Below are positions 1-6,495 of a stretch of 21,841 bases of DNA, piece by piece. Source of the DNA: Flavobacteriaceae bacterium. Lineage in GTDB: Bacteria > Bacteroidota > Bacteroidia > Flavobacteriales > Flavobacteriaceae. The DNA is taken from contig JAUVCP010000002.1 of the NCBI GenBank assembly GCA_030590765.1, positions 1-21,841 on the forward strand. The letters run 5' to 3'. Below the pieces are notes generated by a model, which saw nothing but the letters and a program-made list of their open reading frames with translations, had not been told where the DNA came from and searched no databases. Position numbers and translations under genes: made by a program. Numbering within the stretch: position 1 is the stretch's first letter; each line of letters begins with the position of its first letter.

Positions 1-325
1 ATGTTCCGGGTTGATCTTTCCTGTTTATGATTTTACAATTGGCAATAACCTCTTCAAAATTTTGATTAACAGTGATCTTAAAATTCCCTTTTCTAAGAAC
101 AGAACGCATACTTTTTGAGATCTTTAATCTTTCAGGATACAATATCATTCTCGGATCAGGACTATACCAAATAATAGGCTCACCTTCATTATACCAGGGG
201 AAAATACCACTTTTATAAGCTAGCAACAATCTCTCAGACGATAGATCTCCACCAATAGCAATAACACCATTCGTATTGGCGGTTTCTACATTTGGAAATA
301 ATATTTCTTTACTTAAAATAAACAC
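1..325 (-). CDS. aat: Leucyl/phenylalanyl-tRNA--protein transferase, N-terminal part
   Basis: Transfers Leu or Phe from charged tRNA to the N-terminus of proteins that begin with a basic residue, marking them for ClpS/ClpAP degradation in the cytoplasm. I translated this from the minus strand: 108 residues are present and the 3' end lies outside the window. Family hallmarks are IGGDLSSERLL near residues 24-34, GIFPWY at 40-45 and IIWYSPDPRM at 51-60, followed by an SKSMR-like stretch. The start is GTG at 325-323; the frame is closed by a stop only three codons upstream, so no ATG start is possible. There is no Shine-Dalgarno site, as is usual in Bacteroidota. It lies 10 bases beyond a terminator-like hairpin that follows the DUF3127 gene, so it needs either readthrough or a promoter I could not identify. 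Confidence 0.93.
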   Translation of the reverse strand, partial: MFILSKEILFPNVETANTNGVIAIGGDLSSERLLLAYKSGIFPWYNEGEPIIWYSPDPRMILYPERLKISKSMRSVLRKGNFKITVNQNFEEVIANCKIINRKDQPGT

Positions 326-334
326 TTTATAAAA

Positions 335-370
335 TTAAAAAACGACAAAAGCAATTTCACTTTTGTCGTT
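335..370 (-). terminator. Rho-independent terminator after the DUF3127 gene
   Basis: A perfect 11-bp inverted repeat, AACGACAAAAG and its complement at 341-351 and 360-370, encloses an 8-base loop. Read on the minus strand the stem is followed directly by a run of T. It sits between the DUF3127 stop codon and the aat start, so it should end, or partly attenuate, transcription coming from the two upstream minus-strand genes. Confidence 0.75.
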
Positions 371-415
371 ATTTCTTCATTAAAATTGAGGTTTAAACAA
401 CCACTTATAAATTAC

Positions 416-787
416 TTAAAAAGGCAGATCATCTGCTTCTTCTTCACTCACATTGGTTGCAGGTTCAAAACTTCCTGCTTCTACAGGCGGAACTGGTTCT
501 GCACCACCTGCTTGTACTTTTTCAATTCTCCAGCCCTGGATTGAATTGAAATATTTTGCTTCTCCTTCTGGGTTGATCCATTCTCTTCCACGTAAGTTTA
601 TACTAATTTTTACATCATCCCCTACATTAAAATTATTCAATAAATCACATTTATCCTGAATAAATTCAACCATGATCATTTGTGGATATTGCTCATCGGT
701 GGTAACTACCATCTCTCTTTTTCTGAATCCGTTACTTCCAAATGTTTTGGTTTCGTCTATTTTTTTAATTTTTCCTAATACTTCCAT
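416..787 (-). CDS. DUF3127 family protein, SSB-like
   Basis: A 123-residue protein of the DUF3127 family, which is common in Bacteroidota and has no established function. Residues 1-90 form one compact beta-rich domain. Conserved-looking stretches are FGSNGFRKRE (16-25), FIQDKCDLLNNF (42-53) and INLRGREW (63-70); the length and pattern suggest an OB-fold. A Pro/Ala/Glu-rich linker follows, then an acidic tail ending DDLPF. That ending matches the C-terminal tip by which single-stranded DNA-binding proteins recruit partner enzymes. I infer a nucleic-acid-linked role; neither DNA binding nor the fold is proven by the sequence. The gene starts 26 bases after the flavin reductase-like gene, so the two are probably cotranscribed, and a terminator follows. 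Confidence 0.88.
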   Translation of the reverse strand: MEVLGKIKKIDETKTFGSNGFRKREMVVTTDEQYPQMIMVEFIQDKCDLLNNFNVGDDVKISINLRGREWINPEGEAKYFNSIQGWRIEKVQAGGAEPVPPVEAGSFEPATNVSEEEADDLPF

Positions 788-813
788 TTTTTGTAAATCT
801 TATAATTATTATT

Positions 814-1671
814 CTAACTCAATAGTACTTTTAAAGCATTTTTCACATCATTATTTTCTAAAAATGCTTTCGCAAATTTATGCTTTTCATTTAATTTAAT
901 CCCAATAAATTTCGGATTGTCTGCCATAAACTTATCAACACTTATTTGATCTGGGAAAACCTCAACATTAGCAAGCATTCCCAAATCATTTCCGGTTAAA
1001 ACTGAACTGTTTTTAATAAAATTAGGCAGAGCATCTACTCCAATACCCAATGATCTTAGCGGTTTTGGTATTTCAAAAAAGGTGTCTTTTATCCGACTGT
1101 AAAAATTTCCACCGGCTCTGGCAACCAGATCCAGTTTTACCTGATCAATTTCTTTATTTTTATCTAAAACATCTTTGCTTATATGTAAACTAACTATCTC
1201 ACAAATAATTAAATTACCTGCTCCGCCCTGATCTCCTAAAGAGATAATATCATTTACTTTACATTCAAATTGCACAGGCGATTCAGCCACTCTAAATGGT
1301 TTCACCTTATCGGATTTCAACATGGTAAACCCTGCCTTTTCAAACTCATTTATACTCTGTCCGTATTCGGTACTTGAAAGTGAAGTTTGCTGGATCATAT
1401 CAAAATTTACGATATTAATAACGACTTCTTTAATTTCTTTCACGTTTTCCAAAGTGTGTTTTGTTGAGGCATCCCTCATTCTTCTTAGTGGAGAAAATAT
1501 CAAAATAGGAGGATTTGCACTAAACACGTTAAAAAAACTAAATGGTGATAAATTTGGATTCCCATTTTTACTTATTGAACTAGCTAAGGCAATAGGTCTG
1601 GGTGACACTACAGATGATAAATAGCTGTAAAGTTTTGAAACTTCTGTGTTTTTTGGGTTAATTGTTAACAA
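814..1671 (-). CDS. Flavin reductase-like, FMN-binding split-barrel protein
   Basis: A 285-residue cytoplasmic protein with an N-terminal flavin reductase-like domain (about residues 15-190), the split-barrel fold that binds FMN and often uses NAD(P)H. Visible features are VVSPRPIALASS (about 21-32), NLSPFSFFNVFS (39-50), the ANPPILIFSP stretch and a GGAGNLIICEIV strand. The roughly 90-residue C-terminal region is typical of the longer flavobacterial members; the substrate is unknown. The start is TTG at 1671-1669: the only upstream codons before a stop are CAA and ATA, so no ATG is available. A good -7 element lies about 20 bases upstream. It is divergent from the histidine kinase gene and probably heads an operon with the DUF3127 gene. 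Confidence 0.88.
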   Translation of the reverse strand: MLTINPKNTEVSKLYSYLSSVVSPRPIALASSISKNGNPNLSPFSFFNVFSANPPILIFSPLRRMRDASTKHTLENVKEIKEVVINIVNFDMIQQTSLSSTEYGQSINEFEKAGFTMLKSDKVKPFRVAESPVQFECKVNDIISLGDQGGAGNLIICEIVSLHISKDVLDKNKEIDQVKLDLVARAGGNFYSRIKDTFFEIPKPLRSLGIGVDALPNFIKNSSVLTGNDLGMLANVEVFPDQISVDKFMADNPKFIGIKLNEKHKFAKAFLENNDVKNALKVLLS

Positions 1672-1688
1672 TTGTATCTATTTTTCAA

Positions 1689-1696
1689 CAAAAATA
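1689..1696 (-). promoter_or_regulatory. Bacteroidota -7 promoter element for the flavin reductase gene
   Basis: On the minus strand the sequence TATTTTTG matches the Bacteroidota -7 consensus TAnnTTTG, 17 bases before the TTG start codon. No clear TTTG was found at the expected -33 spacing, so this is a half-match. Confidence 0.45.
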
Positions 1697-1771
1697 GTCA
1701 TTATTTACTTTATGTGTAATAAGCTTCTTATTTTTAAGTCTTGAACCAAAAATAGTTTATATTTTCTCTGA

Positions 1772-2959
1772 ATGAATTACTTTCCTACCACTAAAATTCT
1801 TATTAAATGGTCGCTAATTTTAGCTTCTTTTTTAATTGTCGCTTCTATTTTGTGGAATACCAATCAATTTTTCAAACAATTCAAGAACGAGGAAAGGTTA
1901 AAAATGGAAGTCCTTTCAGTTGCTTATGAAAACTTCAATAATCCCGATCTTGATATTGATATGCCTTTGGAAACAAAGATCATTGAGGCCAATAAAAGTA
2001 TCCCTATGATCATAACATTTGAGAATGGTGATATCAAAAAGTGGGCAAATCTGGATGTAAAGAATTCAAAAAAATTCACTTCCCTTCCAGTAGATGATCG
2101 ATTGTATTTAAGCAGGCAATTGAAAAATATGAAAGAAGAAAATGAGCCTTTAGTTGTGCATTACAAAGTGGATAATGTTGATGTTTCAGAAAAAATCTAT
2201 TATCGTGATTCAGACCTGTTAAACAAGTTGCAATATTACCCTTTGGGCCTCGTACTTATTTTATTCTTATTCGGAACAATAATCTACCTGGCTTTTAAAG
2301 CAAATAAAATTGCAGAACAAAACAAACTTTGGGCGGGTATGGCCAAAGAAACTGCTCACCAAATAGGAACCCCTTTATCTTCATTACTGGGCTGGGTGGA
2401 AATACTTCGTTTGGATAATGCCAGTGAAGAAACTGTTTCAGAAATTGAAAAAGATGTATCCAGATTGAATACCATTGCCGATCGTTTTTCTAAAATTGGT
2501 TCAATTCCAAAACTCACAAAACACGATATTGTTAAAGAAACCAAAGTCGCTTTTGATTATATACAATCCAGAAGTTTTAAACAAATTAATTTTGATTTCA
2601 ATGCAGATGATAATACTATTTATGTAGATTTAAATCTTCAATTATATAGCTGGGTTATTGAAAATTTAGTAAAAAACGCCATTGATGCCATGAAAGGAAA
2701 AGGATCTTTAAGCATTTCGGTAAATCAGGTAAATTCTACAGCAACAATTGTTGTAACAGACTCAGGTAAAGGGATTTCCAAACGTTTGTACAAAAAGATA
2801 TTCAATCCTGGGTATACTACAAAAAGACGTGGCTGGGGATTGGGTCTGTCACTTACCAAACGAATTATTGAAGACTACCATAAAGGAAGGATATTTGTGA
2901 AAAGATCAGAAATTGGAAAAGGAACAACTTTTCAAATCGAATTAAAAACGCTTTCCTAA
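1772..2959 (+). CDS. Membrane sensor histidine kinase
   Basis: A 395-residue inner-membrane kinase that should autophosphorylate on His and pass the phosphate to a response regulator. There are two membrane helices (about residues 12-29 and 156-175) around a roughly 125-residue extracytoplasmic sensor region with no recognised domain. The H-box has the phospho-acceptor at H196 in AKETAHQIGTPLSSLLGW. The ATPase domain shows the N-box (IENLVKNAIDAM, 296-307), the G1 box DSGKGIS (330-336), an F-box (IFNPGYTT) and the G2 box RGWGLGLSL (353-361). There is no obvious HAMP domain between TM2 and the H-box. No response regulator is adjacent, so its partner lies elsewhere. It converges tail to tail with the HIT gene, with only 11 bases between stop codons. 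Confidence 0.92.
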   Translation: MNYFPTTKILIKWSLILASFLIVASILWNTNQFFKQFKNEERLKMEVLSVAYENFNNPDLDIDMPLETKIIEANKSIPMIITFENGDIKKWANLDVKNSKKFTSLPVDDRLYLSRQLKNMKEENEPLVVHYKVDNVDVSEKIYYRDSDLLNKLQYYPLGLVLILFLFGTIIYLAFKANKIAEQNKLWAGMAKETAHQIGTPLSSLLGWVEILRLDNASEETVSEIEKDVSRLNTIADRFSKIGSIPKLTKHDIVKETKVAFDYIQSRSFKQINFDFNADDNTIYVDLNLQLYSWVIENLVKNAIDAMKGKGSLSISVNQVNSTATIVVTDSGKGISKRLYKKIFNPGYTTKRRGWGLGLSLTKRIIEDYHKGRIFVKRSEIGKGTTFQIELKTLS

Positions 2960-2970
2960 AAATATTTTAT

Positions 2971-3363
2971 TTATTTGAATTTTTTTGAGATCTCAGCAGC
3001 AATTGCTTTAAATTCTGCATTGGTCAATTTTTGCTTTTGTCCAAAAGTTGCATCAGCCATAGATCTTAACGGAATCAAATGTACATGTACATGAGGAACC
3101 TCCAATCCAATAACCGTTAACCCTACTCTTTCGCATGGTACTACTTTCTCAATAGCTTTTGCAACCCGATAAGAAAATCGCATTAAATCTAAATATGAAG
3201 ATTCATCCAGATCAAATAATTTATTTTCCTCTTTTTTAGGAACCACCAAAGTATGTCCTTTTGCATTCGGATTGATATCCAGAAAAGCAAAAAAATCTTT
3301 ATTTTCTGCAATTTTATAACTTGGGATTTCTCCTTGTATTATTTTCGTAAAGATAGTGCTCAT
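2971..3363 (-). CDS. HIT family nucleotide-binding protein (HinT-like)
   Basis: A 130-residue cytoplasmic hydrolase of the histidine triad family. These proteins cleave purine nucleotide phosphoramidates or related AMP conjugates. The defining triad HVHVHLIP is at residues 91-98, with H93 the expected nucleophile. The N-terminal IFTKIIQGEIPSYKI and NPNAKGHTLVVPK (31-43) are typical of the HINT branch. The length is normal. It lies 41 bases downstream of greA on the same strand and is probably cotranscribed with it. I leave the symbol blank because the exact substrate cannot be read from sequence. Confidence 0.93.
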   Translation of the reverse strand: MSTIFTKIIQGEIPSYKIAENKDFFAFLDINPNAKGHTLVVPKKEENKLFDLDESSYLDLMRFSYRVAKAIEKVVPCERVGLTVIGLEVPHVHVHLIPLRSMADATFGQKQKLTNAEFKAIAAEISKKFK

Positions 3364-3404
3364 GGTTATTTATTTTAACTACAATCAAGGTTTAACAGGT
3401 TTTT

Positions 3405-3878
3405 TTATCTTGAAATTTCTAAAATTTCAAATTTCATAATTCCGTTAGGTGCCTTCACTTCAGCAATATCACCAACTTTTAAACCTAACAGTCCCTTACC
3501 AATAGGGGAATTTACAGATATTTTTCCTTCTGCCAGATCAGAAACTGCATCAGCAACCAGAGTATATTCAAATTCCATTTTATTTGCTATATTCTTGATC
3601 TTTACTATTGACAATGCCAACACTTTTGATTTATCCATTTGTGACTCATCAATCAATCTTGCCTTTGACAAAGTGTTTTTTAACTGCGCTATTTTAAACT
3701 CTAACAAAGATTGTTCTTCTTTTGCTGCATGATACTCTGCATTTTCACTTAGATCGCCTTTATCTCTGGCATCTGCAATCTCTATTGTTACTCTTGGTCT
3801 TTCAACATGCTCCAGATGTTCTAATTCACTACGCAATTTTTTTAAACCTTCTGCTGTATAATATGCTACGTCACTCAT
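3405..3878 (-). CDS. greA: Transcription elongation factor GreA
   Basis: Rescues backtracked RNA polymerase by inserting a coiled coil into the secondary channel and stimulating cleavage of the RNA 3' end. The 157-residue length is normal. The N-terminal coiled coil (about 1-75) carries the tip motif GDLSENAEYHAAKEEQ, with acidic residues D42 and E45 where the metal-coordinating pair of GreA is expected. The C-terminal FKBP-like domain follows, including NSPIGKGLLGLKVGD. It is the first gene of the probable greA-HIT operon. Its leader has a -7/-33 promoter match and then, almost at the predicted transcription start, a hairpin followed by six T, listed separately as a possible attenuator. Confidence 0.96.
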   Translation of the reverse strand: MSDVAYYTAEGLKKLRSELEHLEHVERPRVTIEIADARDKGDLSENAEYHAAKEEQSLLEFKIAQLKNTLSKARLIDESQMDKSKVLALSIVKIKNIANKMEFEYTLVADAVSDLAEGKISVNSPIGKGLLGLKVGDIAEVKAPNGIMKFEILEISR

Positions 3879-3908
3879 AACTCTTCATTTTCTGTTATCT
3901 TATAATAC

Positions 3909-3943
3909 AAAAAATCCCAATTCCAAATAATTTTGGAATGAGA
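3909..3943 (-). terminator. Terminator-like hairpin in the greA leader (possible attenuator)
   Basis: On the minus strand a perfect 8-bp stem, ATTCCAAA and its complement (arms at 3932-3939 and 3920-3927, 4-base loop), can be lengthened past one mismatch by three pairs, two of them G-T wobbles. It is followed after a single base by six T. It lies 31 bases before the greA ATG and starts almost at the predicted transcription start. Structure and T-run are seen; an attenuating role is inferred. Confidence 0.5.
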
Positions 3944-3950
3944 TCTAATA

Positions 3951-3978
3951 CAAATGTACAAATTATTTTAAGATCAAA
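3951..3978 (-). promoter_or_regulatory. greA promoter (Bacteroidota type)
   Basis: The minus strand carries TACATTTG (3958 to 3951), a match to TAnnTTTG. TTTG lies at 3978-3975, a 16-base spacer, slightly shorter than usual. It would give a leader of about 65 bases for greA. Confidence 0.5.
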
Positions 3979-4007
3979 TTATTTGTAACTTGCAAAAAAT
4001 TTAAAAA

Positions 4008-4436
4008 GTGAAAAATATTCTAGTTTTTATCTTGTTTTTTACTCTGTTTTCATGCTCTGACAATGATATAGATCCGAATAATATTTTACCAAATATTCCG
4101 GTAAATGAAACTGTATTTTTGAATAACCCTCAATATATTGATTTGAAGGCTGTTGGTGGCTGGGCATATACCCAAGGTGGAATTAGCGGTATTATTCTTT
4201 ATCGTGCAGGCACAACCAATTATATTGCATGGGAAAGAAGTGCTCCACATTTAAGTCCGCAAGATTGCTCTCAAATGACTGTTAAAAACAGTATTATTAT
4301 GTATTCTTCTTGTGGAGAAGGAAGTGAATTTAGTATTATTGATGGATCTCCACAAACAGATGGAATTAATTATGCGGCAAGACAATATAGAGTTGATATA
4401 CTAGGTAACAACACATTACGCATTACTAATTATTAA
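4008..4436 (+). CDS. Lipoprotein with a degenerate Rieske-like domain
   Basis: A 142-residue predicted lipoprotein. The signal peptide ends in the lipobox LFSC with the acylated Cys at residue 16. The next residues, SDND, are acidic, resembling the surface-export signal described for Bacteroidota lipoproteins. The C-terminal half aligns by eye to the Rieske [2Fe-2S] fold: APH at 79-81 stands where CxH is expected, GSEF at 105-108 matches the GSxF after the second box, and a terminal beta-strand pattern (QYRVDILGNNTLRI) closes the domain. The cluster ligands are mostly lost: A79 replaces the first Cys, and S101 and E104 stand where Cys and His of the second box belong. Cys87 and Cys102 remain and could form a disulfide. 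It probably cannot hold a normal cluster. Start is GTG; the stop is directly followed by the purK ATG. Confidence 0.75.
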   Translation: MKNILVFILFFTLFSCSDNDIDPNNILPNIPVNETVFLNNPQYIDLKAVGGWAYTQGGISGIILYRAGTTNYIAWERSAPHLSPQDCSQMTVKNSIIMYSSCGEGSEFSIIDGSPQTDGINYAARQYRVDILGNNTLRITNY

Positions 4437-5588
4437 ATGATGAAAGTGAAAAATTACTTTTCTTCAAATTTCAAACTCGGAGTTCTTGGTGGAGGTCAAT
4501 TAGGTAGAATGCTATTGACCGAAACACAAAAATTTGATATTTATACAGCTATTCTCGATGGAGCAAAAAATGCTCCCTGTGCCGATATTTGTAATGAATT
4601 TATCCAAGGTGACCTAATGGATTATCAGGCTGTTTATAATTTTGGCAAAAAAGTAGACCTCCTTACCATTGAAATTGAACATGTAAATATTGATGCCTTG
4701 CTCGATCTTGAAAAAGAAGGACTTATCGTGTATCCACAACCTTCTATATTGCAAATTATTCAACATAAAGGAAGACAAAAAGATTTTTTTGTAAAAAACA
4801 AAATTCCAACCGCCAATTATAAACGATTTTCATCAAAAGAGAACATAATTAAAGATATATCTTTTCCTTTTGTATGGAAAACTGCTCAGTTTGGCTATGA
4901 CGGAACCGGTGTAAAAGTTGTTAGATCAGCATCAGACCTAAGCAATTTACCAAATGTGGATTGCATCACAGAAGATCTGATTCCGTTTAAAAATGAGCTA
5001 GCAGTAATTGTGGCAAGAAATGCTGATGGTAAAACCAAAACCTATCCCGTTGTTGAAATGGAATTCCACCCAACTGCCAATCAGGTGGAATATGTTGTTT
5101 GTCCGGCAAGAATCGATTCCGCAATAGCGGAAAAAGCACAGAAAATAGCATTAAAAGTAGCAGATTCCTTCCAATTCATAGGGTTGCTTGCTGTAGAAAT
5201 GTTCCAAACAGAGAATGATGAAATACTAGTAAATGAGGTTGCTCCAAGAACACATAATAGTGGTCATTATAGTATTGAAGCAAGTTACACCAATCAGTTT
5301 GAACAACATTTAAGAGCTATTTTAAACTTACCACTGGGAAATCCGGAATCAAAAGTAGCCGGAGTAATGGTCAATTTAGTAGGAGAAGAAGGCTATTCAG
5401 GCGAAGTGATTTATAAGAACATGAAAGATATACTGAAAATTAACGGTGTTACGCCACATATTTATGGTAAAAAAGAAACCCGACCTTTTCGCAAAATGGG
5501 ACATGTAACCATAGTTGATCATGATATGGATAAGGCTAGAAAAATTGCAGAGAAGGTTAAGAAAACTATTCGAGTGATTAGTAAATAA
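4437..5588 (+). CDS. purK: N5-carboxyaminoimidazole ribonucleotide synthase
   Basis: Cytoplasmic purine enzyme that converts AIR, ATP and bicarbonate to N5-CAIR, the substrate of PurE. The 383 residues show the family order: GVLGGGQLGRM at 15-25, the ATP-grasp core with FVWKTAQFGYDGTGVK (145-160), EDL and VEMF strands, and NEVAPRTHNSGHY (266-278). The length is normal for the family. The ATG follows the lipoprotein stop codon with no gap, so translation may be coupled; a second ATG one codon later is an equally possible start. purE, which often accompanies purK, is not next to it: a short palindrome and a DUF2797 gene follow instead. Confidence 0.95.
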   Translation: MMKVKNYFSSNFKLGVLGGGQLGRMLLTETQKFDIYTAILDGAKNAPCADICNEFIQGDLMDYQAVYNFGKKVDLLTIEIEHVNIDALLDLEKEGLIVYPQPSILQIIQHKGRQKDFFVKNKIPTANYKRFSSKENIIKDISFPFVWKTAQFGYDGTGVKVVRSASDLSNLPNVDCITEDLIPFKNELAVIVARNADGKTKTYPVVEMEFHPTANQVEYVVCPARIDSAIAEKAQKIALKVADSFQFIGLLAVEMFQTENDEILVNEVAPRTHNSGHYSIEASYTNQFEQHLRAILNLPLGNPESKVAGVMVNLVGEEGYSGEVIYKNMKDILKINGVTPHIYGKKETRPFRKMGHVTIVDHDMDKARKIAEKVKKTIRVISK

Positions 5589-5620
5589 CATCGATTGGCT
5601 ATTCATAATAAAAGAAAGAG

Positions 5621-5640
5621 ATCCTCACTTTCGTGAGGAT
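5621..5640. repeat. REP-like palindrome between purK and the DUF2797 gene
   Basis: A perfect palindrome, ATCCTCAC and its complement with a TTTC loop, flanked by AGAG on one side and GACAA on the other. No T-run follows on either strand, so it is a poor terminator. The layout AGAT-arm-loop-arm-ATGACA resembles short dispersed palindromes common in intergenic DNA of Bacteroidota and other bacteria. Only this copy is visible here. Confidence 0.55.
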
Positions 5641-5679
5641 GACAATTATACAATAAGCTTAAATTTAATACTATAGATC

Positions 5680-6471
5680 ATGAAATACACTGGTGTTTTA
5701 AAAAAGATGTCTACCGAAAATGCTTCACCTGTGCAATATTATTTGGATATGGGAAGTGATTTTTTGAATATGAATCAATTACTGGATAAAACCATTGAAA
5801 TCTCATTTCAAAAATACCAATGCCTGAATTGCGGAGAAAACAAAAAAATATTCCGACAAGGGTATTGTTATGATTGTTTTTATAAAATGCCACAAACCGG
5901 TGACTGGATCATGAAACCTGAATTGAGCAAGGCACATTTAGGCATTGAAGACAGGGATTTAGAATATGAAAAAAAAATGCAGTTAAAACCGCATGTGGTT
6001 TATCTGGCAAATTCGAGTAATATTAAAGTTGGTGTAACGCGTAAGTCTCAAATTCCAACACGCTGGATCGATCAGGGAGCACATGAAGCTATTGAAATGG
6101 TGGAAGTTCCGAATCGTTATTTAGCTGGTATCACAGAAATTGCTTTAAAAGAATACGTATCTGACAAAACCAACTGGCGTAAAATGCTAACTAACAATGT
6201 TGTTGATCTCGATTTAAAAGAAGAGCGAGAAAAATTAGCCGCTTACATTCCTGAAGAAGCCAAACAATACTATTTGGAGAACAATAAAGAAACAGAGATT
6301 GAATTTCCGGTTGAACAATATCCATCGAAAATAAAAAGTCTGAATTTGGATAAAACTCCAACTTACCAGGGAAAGCTAAAAGGTATCAAAGGGCAGTATT
6401 TTATTTTTGAAGATGGTACAGTTTTTAATGTAAGGAATTGGGAAGGGTATGTGGTGGATTTGGAGATTTAA
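5680..6471 (+). CDS. DUF2797 domain protein, zinc-knuckle-like plus GIY-YIG-like segment
   Basis: A 263-residue soluble protein matching the DUF2797 family of unknown function. Four cysteines in two pairs, CLNC (48-51) and CYDC (63-66), form a probable zinc site. A stretch at 105-134 follows, containing HVVYLAN, IKVGVTR and PTRWIDQGA. This order (VYL, then KVGVTR, then R-W at fixed spacing) recalls the start of GIY-YIG-type nuclease domains, a resemblance I infer by eye. The C-terminal part (about 210-263) is a small beta-rich tail with KGIKGQYFIFEDGTVFNVR. The ATG at 5680 has no Shine-Dalgarno site and no clear -7 element. The gene is convergent with the DUF5916 gene; a short inverted repeat lies between their ends. 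Confidence 0.85.
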   Translation: MKYTGVLKKMSTENASPVQYYLDMGSDFLNMNQLLDKTIEISFQKYQCLNCGENKKIFRQGYCYDCFYKMPQTGDWIMKPELSKAHLGIEDRDLEYEKKMQLKPHVVYLANSSNIKVGVTRKSQIPTRWIDQGAHEAIEMVEVPNRYLAGITEIALKEYVSDKTNWRKMLTNNVVDLDLKEEREKLAAYIPEEAKQYYLENNKETEIEFPVEQYPSKIKSLNLDKTPTYQGKLKGIKGQYFIFEDGTVFNVRNWEGYVVDLEI

Positions 6472-6473
6472 CC

Positions 6474-6491
6474 AAGCTTATGAATAAGCTT
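6474..6491. terminator. Short inverted repeat between convergent genes, weak bidirectional terminator
   Basis: AAGCTTA and its complement TAAGCTT enclose the loop TGAA, immediately after the DUF2797 stop and before the DUF5916 stop. The stem is 7 bp, AT-rich and followed by a poor T-tract, so termination is likely weak. Confidence 0.4.
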
Positions 6492-6495
6492 TATT

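Noticed and set aside
5621..5640. Terminator for purK
   Set aside because: The stem is good but no T-run follows on either strand, so a dispersed palindrome is the better reading.
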